Of a stretch of DNA of 64,000 bases, positions 45,066 to 55,891 are shown in pieces. The translations under genes and the position numbers were made by a program. Below the pieces are notes generated by a model. That model saw only the letters and a program-made list of their open reading frames with translations. It did no database searches and was not told where the DNA came from. The stretch is from Brachyhypopomus gauderio (Eukaryota; Chordata; Actinopteri; Gymnotiformes; Hypopomidae), in NCBI RefSeq assembly GCF_052324685.1, contig NC_135213.1:3311646-3375645 (forward strand), in the 5' to 3' direction. Each line of letters begins with the position of its first letter. Position 1 is the stretch's first letter.

Positions 45066-46449
45066 TGTAGCGCCCCCTAGTTAGTAAGTGCCAAACTACG
45101 CCACCCCTTAATTAGTGCTTTTTTACTTAGAGTAAGGGGAACTCTAAAGAAAGTAGACAAACGTCGGTGATGCAAAAATACAGTCTTTATTGAAGACAAT
45201 AGACTCTGTCAGTTTAATTTAAATAAAACAAAAACAATCTAAGAGGTGTTGACACTACCTGTTTGTGGTTTGGAGACTGAGTAAAGACAGCCAATTGACA
45301 ATACCACTCGTGAATAATCTCTAAAATTCAGCCACACACTGCAAATGTTTCCAAATCACACTCTAAAGTGAACACAGCACCCGATATGGCTGCCTCTATC
45401 TCAGTCTCAACATAGCCACATCTAAATAGTACTGGATCAGAATACTCAAGAGACTCAAGTTAAAAAAGGTACATCGACCAATAACTAGACACACAGGTAG
45501 TCACACAAGAGTAAGGGTTTTTAAAACAACGGGTCACTTAAATACCCCTGAGCAGCATATCATTAAAAGACCACTTTATGATTTGCTATGGTAGGATCCT
45601 TTAGATAAAAGAACACAAAATAAAACAAAACGGTAGAAAACAGCAACTGACACCCACTGAAGCTGTGGCCCTTCATATACACAAAACAGAAAGAAACATT
45701 ACATTCAGTCAATAAAACATTGACTACGTTCAACATTATGAATATGATTTAAAAAGACGAAACATACCACATTCATCAGGGTTGACCAACTTCACTCATG
45801 GACAGGATAGCAGCTTGTCACAGAACACTGGATATACAGAGTGTAATTAAAAAACCATATGAAACCTCTGGTTTAGGCATACTAAAACATTTTCAGGTGT
45901 TTATAAAGCTTTAGAGAATGCACGGCGGCTAATTGTACCTGGTAACTGATCATTCGTAAGTCAGTAGAAGACAGAATGGATGTGGCGTGTCACCAACAGA
46001 CTAAAATAAACAAAGGAGCTTTACTCCGTATGTCTGAAAGGGTGCGACTAAAGCTCGAGCATGATTACCAAACTCGCATACCTTGTACTCTGTACACACT
46101 GTTGCTACCTCTATGACCTGCGGCCACTCCACCTGAACACGCCTATCCTCGCGTCCCCACACTAATTAAAACCAAACCATGTTTAGTTGCTTCATCAGTC
46201 ATCTTGTGCAAAAGTATAATATGCAACTTAATCCTACCTTCGGACTCGCTGTTACAGACACGCTTCTTCTAGACGCCGCCACCTGCATGCGCTTTAGCCA
46301 CCACGCTATCCTCTAGGACCCCACAGGTGTCCCTATATATGCCTACCTGTAAATGGCTCACCCAATGCAGGTGCTACTCTACTCTAGGACGTCATCCTTC
46401 ATGTGCGCACCAAAACAAAGAAAGCGTCGCCTTGGCTATGCTGGCTACA
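45066..46449 (-). mobile_element. Long solo LTR-like element (1384 bp)
   Basis: It is bounded by TGTAGC and GCTACA, the inverted ends typical of an LTR, between two copies of TGTGTG (45060-45065 and 46450-46455). On the minus strand an AATAAAGACTG signal lies about 120 bp before the end. It has no coding frame. The paralogous tails at 58900 resume after it ('taataaatgcatgtgtacta'). A solo LTR is the simplest reading. The GT-rich flank makes the duplication less certain. Confidence 0.55.
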
Positions 46450-47700
46450 TGTGTGATTTAGCAGACTGTAATAAATGTATGTGTACTATAGATGGGCACA
46501 CACATGCAAGCATTTGTATTTAAGGAGGCAAGACATATTTTGGTTCTTGGCACCAAATTTAAACAGAGATATGTGGCTGTACATTAATGTATGTCATGTG
46601 ATTAGGGCAAAGACACTGGTTTATTAAAATTAAGTGGTGTGCCTGGACCTGGTGATCTGTGTTGGTAAAGAAAGAGATTGCATGCAAAGAGAAGAGATAA
46701 CATACAAATCCTGGAGATACTCTAAACAAACATTAGCGTAGTTTTCAGTTAAGCTGTACTATTTACATAACTTTGCCCTTTTGATAAACTACACCCAGTG
46801 GTTACACTCTTACGTGGTGAGAATTGTGGGTGATGTTGTTCTTGATAAATCTGTCTGGAATTTGAAAGGAATTTCTACAACTGCTTCTTTGTTGATAAAA
46901 TCTGATGCACTGGCAATTGTCCTGGTGGTAAAGATCAGGAAAGGGAGTTTGGAGACCAGGAATGAGGTAATTTGTTGTGTTGCCAAGAATACGTTGATCT
47001 GATGTTATTTTAGATTCCATTGTTACTTGGGCTAGTTAATTAGGAAGTACATTCAGTTGGTTGCTGTTAACCGCTCAAATGTTTGCGTGGTTGTATGCAG
47101 TCTTTTATTGAGTTTGACTCTGGGCCCATTCTTGGCAGTGGAGAACGATTTTCCCTTGTTCATTATGAAAACAGAACTGGGTCATTCCTGCTATTCGGTG
47201 CCATTTCAGCTCAGTAAGTTTGTATAAAACAATGTGAAACTTTTCATGATTTTATCATTTATTCTGCAGGAGGACTTGTTAAACTATAAGAAATAGACAT
47301 CGGTCCAGCTCAAGATATTATGCTCTAATAATTTTGACCAAATTCTTTTCATGTGACATAAGACAAATGTCCACTCTGTTACAAGACATTCTCATCTCTA
47401 TTAATAAGTGTTCTGAATGCACAGTTATTTTAATATTCATATTTTCTAAAAGTCAAAATGTCCCTCACTTTATCCTGCAAATGTATTTTAAGGAAGTATT
47501 AATAAACAAGCATTATCTGAAAAACATATGTTGTATTTTAAGTCACAGTGTAACTTCCATACATTTCATTTAGAATAAAAATGAATTTTAATGGAATTTG
47601 GTTCCATTCTTAAATGATTTAATTTTTCCAGTTCATTCCCTGCATGTAACCACAAAGCTATGCATATTAATTGTTGTTTTTATTTAATTAATATATAAAA
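46450..47700. other. Interval without recognised genes
   Basis: Only small frames without known motifs. It includes a 29-bp sequence (47178-47206) repeated exactly in inverted orientation at 52932-52960. Confidence 0.5.
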
Positions 47701-47702
47701 AC

Positions 47703-48645
47703 ACACAGGTAACAGGGTGGACAGAGGAGAAACAGGGTGGACAGGATGTAACAGGGTGGACATCACACCTGTGAACTGTAACGCTTGGGTGTAGGAGGCA
47801 GGCACCAAGACGGTTACGGTGAAACACATAACATTTATTGACTTCCACAAGTAAGCTCTGTGCGGAGCGTAAGCAGCACACATCCACACTCACGCTGACA
47901 CGTAGCTTTAGACAAAGACGAGCACACCACACTGTGCGAACGCACATTAAATAGGTGAGTTACACAGACCCACGTGACCTCGAGACAAGGCACAGGTGTA
48001 ACAAACGAACACGCTCACAAACAACCCACACCCACGGAAGTACAAACATGGACATAACTGCACGCAGACGACATAATGACACGCCCACAGGGAAGGGTCC
48101 GGAGCTGTTCCGTGACATGAACAACAATACAATTCATTAAAGAGAAGCAACTCATGTCCCCCGCCCCCCACTTTCAACCATAAAATGTACTGAGCACCTA
48201 AAGTAAATATCAAGAACATTTTCAGTCTAATGATTTCCTTTGTGTCCACCCTGTTACTGTGCAAAACAGTAACAGGATGGACAGTAACAGGAGGGACATT
48301 TTATGCTAAATTTAACATTTACTACTTGTGTGATGCTAGTTCATGCTAGTTTATAGCGACCACAGAGGAAGATTTTTAACATGTTTATTAACTATTACAA
48401 AAAATAATTAGTTTCCACTATAAATATGCATAACAGAGTGGACATGTTATGCTTTACCACATCAGTGAACCTTTCTAAAACACTGAAAAAAGACTGAATA
48501 AGGAATGATACTCACTTTGCTTCTTGCAGATGATTTCCCTCAAAAATGAATGCTACTTCCTAAGAGTGATGTGACTAGAGGAGGAGTCAGGGGGGCGTGT
48601 CCAGACAGATTTTCCATTACAGTAACAGGGGGGACAGTCAACTCA
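47703..48645. repeat. Cluster of a dispersed 15-mer, GTAACAGGGTGGACA
   Basis: Near-identical copies occur at about 47708, 47730, 47750, 48246 (inverted), 48269, 48282, 48430 and 48619. They are separated by unrelated DNA and by the solo LTR at 47777. This is not a simple tandem array. It could be a set of protein-binding sites or subterminal repeats of an unrecognised transposon. Confidence 0.6.
47777..48117 (-). mobile_element. Solo LTR (341 bp)
   Basis: On + it runs from TGTAACGC to CCGTGACA with a perfect 5-bp duplication TGAAC (47772-47776, 48118-48122). It contains a minus-strand AATAAATG signal near 47830 and a TATTTAATG box near 47950. It is related to the LTRs at 37342, 54235 and 63109. 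Confidence 0.9.
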
Positions 48646-48929
48646 GGGACAAAACTTATTTTAAAGATTTTAAGTGTTAAAAATGCATTGATATAAAAAA
48701 ATAACATTTGGTGAAGAATATTATAAATAAGGCAACACAACAATAAAAAAAATTTTGAATTAAAATTTTTTTTATTACATACATGTCACGTTGAGGCGGC
48801 CAATCGGCCGCCTCTGTCCACAGTGGCTGTTGTTGTTGTTGTCTGGTGACGTCATGTGCGTCCCTCAGGTGGGCGGAGCCCGTGATCCGTCTCACCTGAG
48901 GGTCGTTTGTTGATGTGCAACCGGTTTGG

Positions 48930-51900
48930 CTTCCGGTTGATGTGAACGCAGGCGCGTTTGGCTGCCGCTACTCTCCGGTGTTTGTTTCTGTTTTGTCGAT
49001 TTTTTTTTTTCGAATTTTCTCGGATAAAATTCCAGTTCCAGTAATGAATAGTTTATTGCAGACTATTCTATTCTATTTTTTGTGCTACTTCATTGGACTG
49101 GAGCCTCACCTGCCGATCTCCTCGCTGTGTTTACCCGGTCAGCTGCTTGGTGAATGGGGTAAGCTGCGACGCTCCTACATTTGTGATAATTCCCGTTACG
49201 GATTAGCGGATTGGACCTTGTATCCCGATCTTTTAATCCTGGAGATTAACTCCTGCACAGACTGTGAGATGGTCCAATACTCACCATCGGATTTTTGGCG
49301 CATGAACTCAGTGGGCCGGCTTCCCTCGCGCATTTATGCACGCTGTGTTGACTTGGGGATAGCCCGACGCCCACGTTACATACATCGGGGATCGCGTCGC
49401 AATCTGTGCGTCTCCAGTCTTACAACTGGTGGCGATTGTATTCCATCGATTTGGAGTCATCGACCTGAAAGATTGTACAGCCGAAACAGGGGGGCTAACT
49501 TCAGTAACCTCCTTCAACTGCAATACTCATCTGTGACCAGACCTTCATCAACCGATCCTCCAACAATGCCTTCAAGTTCTGCGCCAGTTAAAATAGCGCT
49601 ATTTAATGCCAGATCACTGGTGAACAAGACTTTTCTAATGAATGACTTTTTCACATCACACAATCTGGATTTCCTCTTCATAACAGAGACATGGCTTACA
49701 GCTGGTGATCTGAGCCCTCTTGTCGAACTGTCCCCTGGTGATTGTAATTTCTTGAATACACCTAGGGTCACTGGCCGTGGAGGAGGACTAGCAACTGTTT
49801 TTAGAAACTGTTTTAAATGCCGGTTGTTGACTGTGAAGGAATACTCCAGTTTTGAGGTTCAGCTGTGTGTGGTGGAATTTCCATGTCCTGTATTTTGTGC
49901 TCTTGTGTATCGGCCTCCTAAATTCAATAAGGACTTTCTCCAAGATTTCTCTGACTTTTTAACAGCTACTCTTCCTAGTTCTGATAAGGTTTTGATTCTT
50001 GGTGATTTTAACATTCATGTCTGTTGCCCTACTAAGCCTTTAGTAGGAGAATTTCTCCAGCTAGTTGATTCATTCAACCTCACTCAGTCTGTTTTAGGCT
50101 CCACACATGATCGCGGACACACATTAGATCTTGTTTTGTCATCAGGATTTTCTGTGTGTGATGTTGAGATAGCTGATGTCTGCTTGTCTGACCACAGACC
50201 TATTTTATTTGATATTAACATCCCTCGGTCTAACCCGAAGCATAAAATATCTAGAACTTTTTCTCGGGTTATAACCCAACAAACAATTAATCAGTTTTCA
50301 GTCCATTACGCTACTGTAGCTAGTGATATTGAACATCCCATAGGACATATTAGCACAAATGACTGGCTTAACCTTTTTAATGATACATGCAAGAATATCA
50401 TAAACACAATCGCTCCTCTTAAGCCCAAAAAACCCAGACTGTCAACCCAGCCATGGCTTAATAATGATACCCGAGCGCTCCGACAACAGTGTCGTAAGGC
50501 TGAGCGAAAATGGAAAAAAGACAAACTCCAAGTCTCTTACCAGATTCTTGGAGAGTGTCTTGCCAAATATCAGTGCTCGGTTAAAGCATCTAGAGCAAAG
50601 TATTTCGCGGATATAATTGCCAAAAACTCTCACAGTCCAAGGGCTTTGTTCAAAACAATAAATACTGTCATACACCCTTCGGCCTTGGTTATTTCTGAGG
50701 CCACTACTGAGTCCTGTGAAGACTTTTGCCAATTCTTCATGGATAAAGTAGACAGTATAAGAGCAAAAATTACACCTGCCCATTACGATTCATCAGAGTC
50801 ACCGGTTATTACTGTTGCTTTTACTCAGTTTGATCCCGTGTCTTTGTCAAACTTAACTGACCTCATTTTGCACATGAAACCCACCACTTGCTCCTCGGAT
50901 ATACTTCCCACAAAATTTCTCCGAGATGTGTTGCAATCCGTTGGTCCTAGTATTTTATCTATTATAAATGGCAGTCTCATTAATGGTACTGTCCCATCTT
51001 ATTTTAAACATGCAACTATTGAGCCTCTCTTGAAAAGACCAGGACTAGACATGACAGATCTAAATAATTTTAGACCGATTTCAAAATTACCTTTCCTGTC
51101 TAAAGTCCTGGAGAAAGTTGTACTTGCTCAACTCTCTAGGTTCTTATGTGCAAACTCTATTACGGATAAGTTCCAGTCCGGTTTTAAACCACACCATAGC
51201 ACTGAAACGGCCCTCCTAAAAGTATCCAATGATTTGCTTTTAACAGTGGATTCAGGAAAATGTGCTGTCTTAGTTCTCTTAGACCTTACTGCAGCCTTTG
51301 ACACTGTCAATCATGCTATCCTGTTGGACCGTCTAAATTACCATGTTGGCATCCAGGGTTCTGCGCTGAAGTGGTTTGAATCTTATCTGAAGAACAGATC
51401 CTTCTGTGTTAAGATGGGAAATAAATTTTCCACAACTGCGGCCATTACCTGTGGAGTCCCTCAAGGATCCATTTTAGGTCCCATTCTGTTTACTCTATAC
51501 ATGCTCCCACTTGGCTCAATCTGTCAGAAGTACAATGTTTCTTATCATTGTTACGCTGACGATACACAGATTTATCTTCCACTTAGACCAGGAGATGATG
51601 GTTCAATCAACCTCCTCACAAACTGTCTGCAAGACATAAATTGCTGGATGTCCAACAACTTTCTACAGTTAAATCAAAATAAAACTGACATCATCATTTT
51701 CGGAAACCCTGATCAAACCAGCACTGTAGCAAAAGCTCTGGGATCGTTATCTTTAAATGTTCATATGCATGCTAAAAATCTTGGAATCAATTTTGATTCC
51801 ACCCTCACATTTGCGAAACAAATTAGTAGCGTTGTGCGTGCTGGTTTTTACCACCTCAGGAACATAGCAAAACTTAAACACATTTTATGCACCAAGGACT

Positions 51901-52566
51901 TGGAAACGGTCATTCATGCATTTGTCTCCTCTCGCATTGACTATTGCAACTCGCTGTACTTTGGTGTGTGTCAGTCCAGCCTGGCTCGCCTGCAGCTGGT
52001 TCAAAATGCTGCTGCCAGGCTACTGACAGGTACGAAGAAAAGGGAGAGCATTACTCCTGTACTTGCCTCCCTCCATTGGTTACCTGTGAGATACCGTATT
52101 GAATTTAAGATGCTACTGTTTGTTTTTAAGGCGCTACATGGCTTAGCTCCGAGCTACATCTCTGAGATGCTGTGTTTTTATTCCTCCACTCGGTCGCTGC
52201 GCTCCTCAAATCAGCTGTTGTTAACCGTCCCACGATCTCGGCTGAAGTTTAAGGGTGATCGGGCATTCTCAGTTGCTGCCCCCAAACTCTGGAACAGTCT
52301 TCCATTCTGCATCAAATCCTCTCAGACGCTTGAGGCTTTTAAAACAAATCTAAAAACTCATTTATTTACCCAGGCATTTGGATCCATTTAGAGTCTGTGT
52401 TTCGGTCTGTTTTGCTGGTTTTATTATGTTTTGTAATTTATTATTCTTATTTAATTTTATTATTTTATTATTTTAACTTTTTATCCTTTGTACAGCACTT
52501 TGGTTGACACTTGATGTCTTTTAAATGTGCTTTATAAATAAACTTGACTTGACTTGACTTGACTTG
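48930..52566 (+). mobile_element. Near-full-length L2-clade LINE
   Basis: The element has a GC-rich 5' region, one long ORF with endonuclease and reverse transcriptase, a short 3' UTR containing 'gtgctttataaataaa' and a terminal (CTTGA)n tail (52535-52566). The exact 5' end was not fixed because its target-site duplication is not obvious. Confidence 0.85.
49044..52391 (+). CDS. LINE ORF2: endonuclease and reverse transcriptase
   Basis: The frame is open from 48915. I prefer the ATG at 49044 (1115 residues) because upstream codons look like 5' UTR. From about residue 183 there is an apurinic-type endonuclease: KIALFNARSLV, FITETWL, LGDFNIH and SDHRPILF. The RT domain follows with FRPISKLPFLSK, AAFDTVNH, GVPQGSILGP and the catalytic YADD (codon at 51552). 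The C-terminal tail has IDYCNSLYFG, TPVLASLHWLPV and KLWNSLPFC, as in the LINEs at 6.7 and 38.3 kb. No stop or frameshift is visible, so it may have been active recently. A role for the hydrophobic N-terminal segment is unknown. Confidence 0.9.
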   Translation: MNSLLQTILFYFLCYFIGLEPHLPISSLCLPGQLLGEWGKLRRSYICDNSRYGLADWTLYPDLLILEINSCTDCEMVQYSPSDFWRMNSVGRLPSRIYARCVDLGIARRPRYIHRGSRRNLCVSSLTTGGDCIPSIWSHRPERLYSRNRGANFSNLLQLQYSSVTRPSSTDPPTMPSSSAPVKIALFNARSLVNKTFLMNDFFTSHNLDFLFITETWLTAGDLSPLVELSPGDCNFLNTPRVTGRGGGLATVFRNCFKCRLLTVKEYSSFEVQLCVVEFPCPVFCALVYRPPKFNKDFLQDFSDFLTATLPSSDKVLILGDFNIHVCCPTKPLVGEFLQLVDSFNLTQSVLGSTHDRGHTLDLVLSSGFSVCDVEIADVCLSDHRPILFDINIPRSNPKHKISRTFSRVITQQTINQFSVHYATVASDIEHPIGHISTNDWLNLFNDTCKNIINTIAPLKPKKPRLSTQPWLNNDTRALRQQCRKAERKWKKDKLQVSYQILGECLAKYQCSVKASRAKYFADIIAKNSHSPRALFKTINTVIHPSALVISEATTESCEDFCQFFMDKVDSIRAKITPAHYDSSESPVITVAFTQFDPVSLSNLTDLILHMKPTTCSSDILPTKFLRDVLQSVGPSILSIINGSLINGTVPSYFKHATIEPLLKRPGLDMTDLNNFRPISKLPFLSKVLEKVVLAQLSRFLCANSITDKFQSGFKPHHSTETALLKVSNDLLLTVDSGKCAVLVLLDLTAAFDTVNHAILLDRLNYHVGIQGSALKWFESYLKNRSFCVKMGNKFSTTAAITCGVPQGSILGPILFTLYMLPLGSICQKYNVSYHCYADDTQIYLPLRPGDDGSINLLTNCLQDINCWMSNNFLQLNQNKTDIIIFGNPDQTSTVAKALGSLSLNVHMHAKNLGINFDSTLTFAKQISSVVRAGFYHLRNIAKLKHILCTKDLETVIHAFVSSRIDYCNSLYFGVCQSSLARLQLVQNAAARLLTGTKKRESITPVLASLHWLPVRYRIEFKMLLFVFKALHGLAPSYISEMLCFYSSTRSLRSSNQLLLTVPRSRLKFKGDRAFSVAAPKLWNSLPFCIKSSQTLEAFKTNLKTHLFTQAFGSI

Positions 52567-52720
52567 TCTTTGTACCAGTTGACCGCTGGTCATTATATCC
52601 TTAATTTGGAGATAGTGCACGGGTTTTAGGTTTGCACACTTTCTATTAAACCATCCTTTTTCCCTGAGACTTGGCGTGATCGCTTCCTTTTTGTTGCTCA
52701 CCCCCGCCCGTCACAATACA

Positions 52721-53238
52721 TTTGTAAATGAATTTGAGGAAACATGATTGGGGACATGGCAGTCTAACCAACTTGAGCTAAAATTACAGTACTAATTTTA
52801 AATTAAATAATCCTGGGAACACACCATTGTTTTCTATGGTAGAGGGGAGGGTAATCATGTAGGACAAGCTTTTGGAAATAAGTATTAGTTAATTTTTACC
52901 CAAAATGTATAATATTTTGTCATGGGGACTCAAATGGCACCGAATAGCAGGAATGACCCAACTGATGAGTCAGTATGAGGGAGAAGTTAATAATGAAAAG
53001 TTTCTTTAATTAAATGAAGAGCCATATACATATCAATACAAACCTCTTCGAAGGATATTTATTGCGTGTTGTCTCAAGTTAGGAAATGACATCTGCAATT
53101 CTGAAAATCATGATAACATATGTAATGGTAAACAAAAAAGGAGGCCTGCTTGATGGTCTTCATGGATACTCCTTAACACTCAACTGTGATGGCTTGCCTG
53201 TGTTTAAATCATCACTGTATAGTATTTGGACATTACAA
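52721..53238. other. Interval without recognised genes
   Basis: It contains the inverted 29-mer partner (52932-52960) and a piece ('ttaataatgaaaagt', 'aaatgaagagcca') shared with 60480-60535. No coding signal. Confidence 0.5.
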
Positions 53239-53415
53239 GTGTGACGGAGTGGAAGCACCAGGAGGCGTTAAATGCATTTATAGATCTTTATTATCCATGA
53301 CAGGCAAGATATGCAAACGCTCAACAAAACAAAGGTGCAGAAGTGCAGAACAACTAAGATCAGACAAACACAAAGACGAACTCAATATGACAGGCTCAAG
53401 GCAGGCAGTGTTAAT
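53239..53415 (-). mobile_element. Partial LTR
   Basis: It starts TGTGACGGAGTGG and resembles the U5/R region of the minus-oriented LTRs in the window, with a 'ctttatt' signal. The other end is missing, so this is a low-confidence fragment. Confidence 0.4.
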
Positions 53416-54234
53416 AATGGGCTGATCTCTTTCATAGTAAAATCAGCTTGAAGTGTTTTTGGATTTATCTTATTGCAGCCTTTTCTGTAGCACCAAAACA
53501 ACAGATTCTTCTACATGACACATCACTGATAAACAAAACTGAGTGAGTGATTGTTTTGGAGCTTTTATACAACATGATGAGAATATAGATATTTATAATA
53601 AACTGGCGATACACCTGCACTTTTCAAGAGAACAAGTCACCTGGGCTTGAGTACAGACAAACAGAGAGGAGAGTAAATTATTATCTGGAGAGGACACAAC
53701 ACCTGAATTTTGGATTCATCCACACCCATGTGTGGTGATACAGCTCAGCAGAAAGGTGAGTGTAATCATACTGTGTAAGGGGCAAGAGTCTCTGCATATC
53801 TGAATGTATGCATATAAGTGTGTTTGCAACTATCTGTGCATACATACCATTGCTAACCCAGTTTTTTTCTGACCGCAAGAGAGCCAACAGCCCTCACTGC
53901 AGTAAAACCACATGAACGTCTTTTACCACCTTTGCTTAAGGTGATCTTCATAGTTCTGATATGACTACTGCACTGGTTACTGTGTAAACTCACCAGGAAA
54001 CACTTCATTTTGAAAGTCGAATTCATGGTGTCAGTTTCCCAGGGCATAGACATAAACTGAGGGTCACAACATGGTTCACTCAGTTCCTTTATATTAAAAC
54101 CCACTAAAGACAGAAGTCTAGACACATTTGTATGAATGATTTGACTTTGTCCCTGCTTGTTTTATGTTCAGGTGACATAAAAAGGTCTAGTAACCCTCTA
54201 GTACCTCTCTAGTACCACTGTAGTACCTCTCTAA

Positions 54235-54535
54235 TGTCACGGTGACAGTCACAGTGTCTAGTTATGTCCATGTTTGTAGTTCCGTGGGTGTGCGTGGTTT
54301 GTGAGTGTGTTCGTAGTCTCACTTGTGCCTTGTCCCGTGATCACGAGAGTGTGTTATACACCTATTTAATGTGCGTTCGTGCAATGTCTCGTGCTCATCT
54401 TTGAAGTTTGTGCTGTGTAAATGTATATGTGCAGTGCTTGCGCGATACGCGCCACACTTTGTTCTTTGTTCCGCTCTATTAAACGTTTTATGTCACAGTA
54501 CCCGCTCGTCATGCCTGCCTCCTCCCACCGTAACA
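54235..54535 (+). mobile_element. Solo LTR (301 bp)
   Basis: It runs from TGTCACGG to CCGTAACA between perfect TCTAA duplications (54230-54234, 54536-54540). It has a TATTTAATG box near 54363 and a TATTAAACG signal near 54478. Unit 2 lacks it at the same point. Confidence 0.9.
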
Positions 54536-54948
54536 TCTAACTAGGACATTCTCCTTTACAATATTTCCTGTAGTCAAAGGCCCATGCTCAGTCATCAGCA
54601 CATCCATAAGTTCAAATCCTCCCATTCATCTAGAATTCATCACATTAAGAGAAATTATGGATACTTCTGAAGGTGTTCTGTGGTATCTGGATCCAAGACC
54701 TTAGCAGCAGATCCTGTAAGTTGTGAAGTGGGACTCCAGACTTGTTTGTACAGAATACCCCACAGATGTTCGGTCAGATAGCGATCTTGTAACTCTGTCA
54801 TGGTCCTTCAGAAAATAGGAAATAACTCCTGCACACCAGTGAAAATCTGCAAGATGTGCCGTTATGGAGATGGTCTGACCCCAGTCATTTACCCATCACA
54901 ATTTGGTCATATCAGAGTCACGCAGATCCTTCTGCATGTTGCAGAACT

Positions 54949-55057
54949 GGGGTGTGTTTCCCGAAACGTTCGTAGTGCTAAGCACTTCGTAACCTCGTAT
55001 GAAACGTATGAGGTTAAGAAGTACTTAGCGCTAAGAACGTTTCGGGAAACTCACCCC
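54949..55057. mobile_element. Palindromic MITE (109 bp)
   Basis: Inverted arms of about 35 bp (GGGGTGTGTTTCCCGAAACG and its inverse) form a near-perfect hairpin. Unit 2 has an empty site (41210-41225). The superfamily is not determined. Confidence 0.85.
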
Positions 55058-55833
55058 TGAATGGTAATTGAAAATGTAATGACTTAGTGCTGAACAAAGA
55101 AGAACAAATAAGAAGGTGATGCTTGATGCTGTATTTTGTAAACTTTTACAATGTTTTTACATTGATTTATTTCAGGATATTACTAATGGGGCCTTTGTTT
55201 ATCTTTATGAATATTTCAAGACTTGGTATGCATTGGAATTCATAAATGATGTTCTGAGTTTTGGCTTTGACATTTTCAAAGGAACAGTTTTAATAGATGA
55301 TTTGTGTGTTGTCATTATACATTATTATTATAAAATTATCAGTCGTACTTGAAATCCTGAACCTCCTCACTGATGGACCCAGATCTGTTTGCCAACCAAA
55401 CTAACCGCTCTGTATGCAGGCAACATAGCACAGAACTCCATCACAACTCACAACACCTGGAATCTCCAAACATCTACACATGCTTTCAGTTCAGGCTTTT
55501 ACTCCATTAACCCACTCAAACTAAGCTGCAGGATTTGAAGCTTCCTGACCATAGACCACAGCAGGAGAAGGTAATTAACACTTAATTAATCTAATCTCAC
55601 CCCCTGTTACCCCAACACACGAGCTCCTGAAGCCTGTTTGTCTGTCTGTTGGTATGTAATACTGCATGCATGAATGTATGTGGTCTGTATGAACGTATGT
55701 GGTACTGTATGATATTATGCCGTACTGTTTGATATTATGCCATCTTTTCCCCTGTTTGACTTATATGCTTATGCTGGAAAATTCTAATTTTATTTTGTAG
55801 TGAAATTTTGGCATTTCACAAATTTTTTTCAAT

Positions 55834-55891
55834 GCATAAGCCACACCCCCAACTACATAAAGCAGAGTCACATTTCCCCAGTGTGTCTACA
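55834..55891 (+). promoter_or_regulatory. Promoter of Ig receptor copy 3
   Basis: It has the conserved 'gcataagccacacccccaac' block and 'acataaagcagagtcacatt' box immediately upstream of the start codon. Confidence 0.6.

Larger units (their letters stand above)
34730..46700. repeat. Paralogous receptor unit 2
   Basis: It begins with the same AT-rich motif as the start of the window and has a segment (35330-35450, 'gagtcagtgattattttgga') matching 53530-53650. The stretches 40485-41330 and 53965-54945 align closely. It has been enlarged by insertions absent from unit 3 at the matching points: a LTR/hAT complex, a SINE, a LINE, a hAT in the gene and a long solo LTR. Confidence 0.65.
48784..52715 (+). 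mobile_element. Solo LTR split by a LINE
   Basis: The left piece begins TGTCACG at 48784 and the right piece ends CGTCACA at 52715. Both are bordered by ATACA (48779-48783 and 52716-52720), a perfect 5-bp duplication. The left piece is about 120-150 bp and the right piece about 150 bp, giving an LTR of about 0.3 kb. ATTAAA near 52645 is a candidate poly(A) signal. The L2-clade LINE sits between them. Confidence 0.75.

Noticed and set aside
46781-47002. 73-residue frame near 46.8 kb
   Set aside because: No motif, signal or homologous frame in other units.
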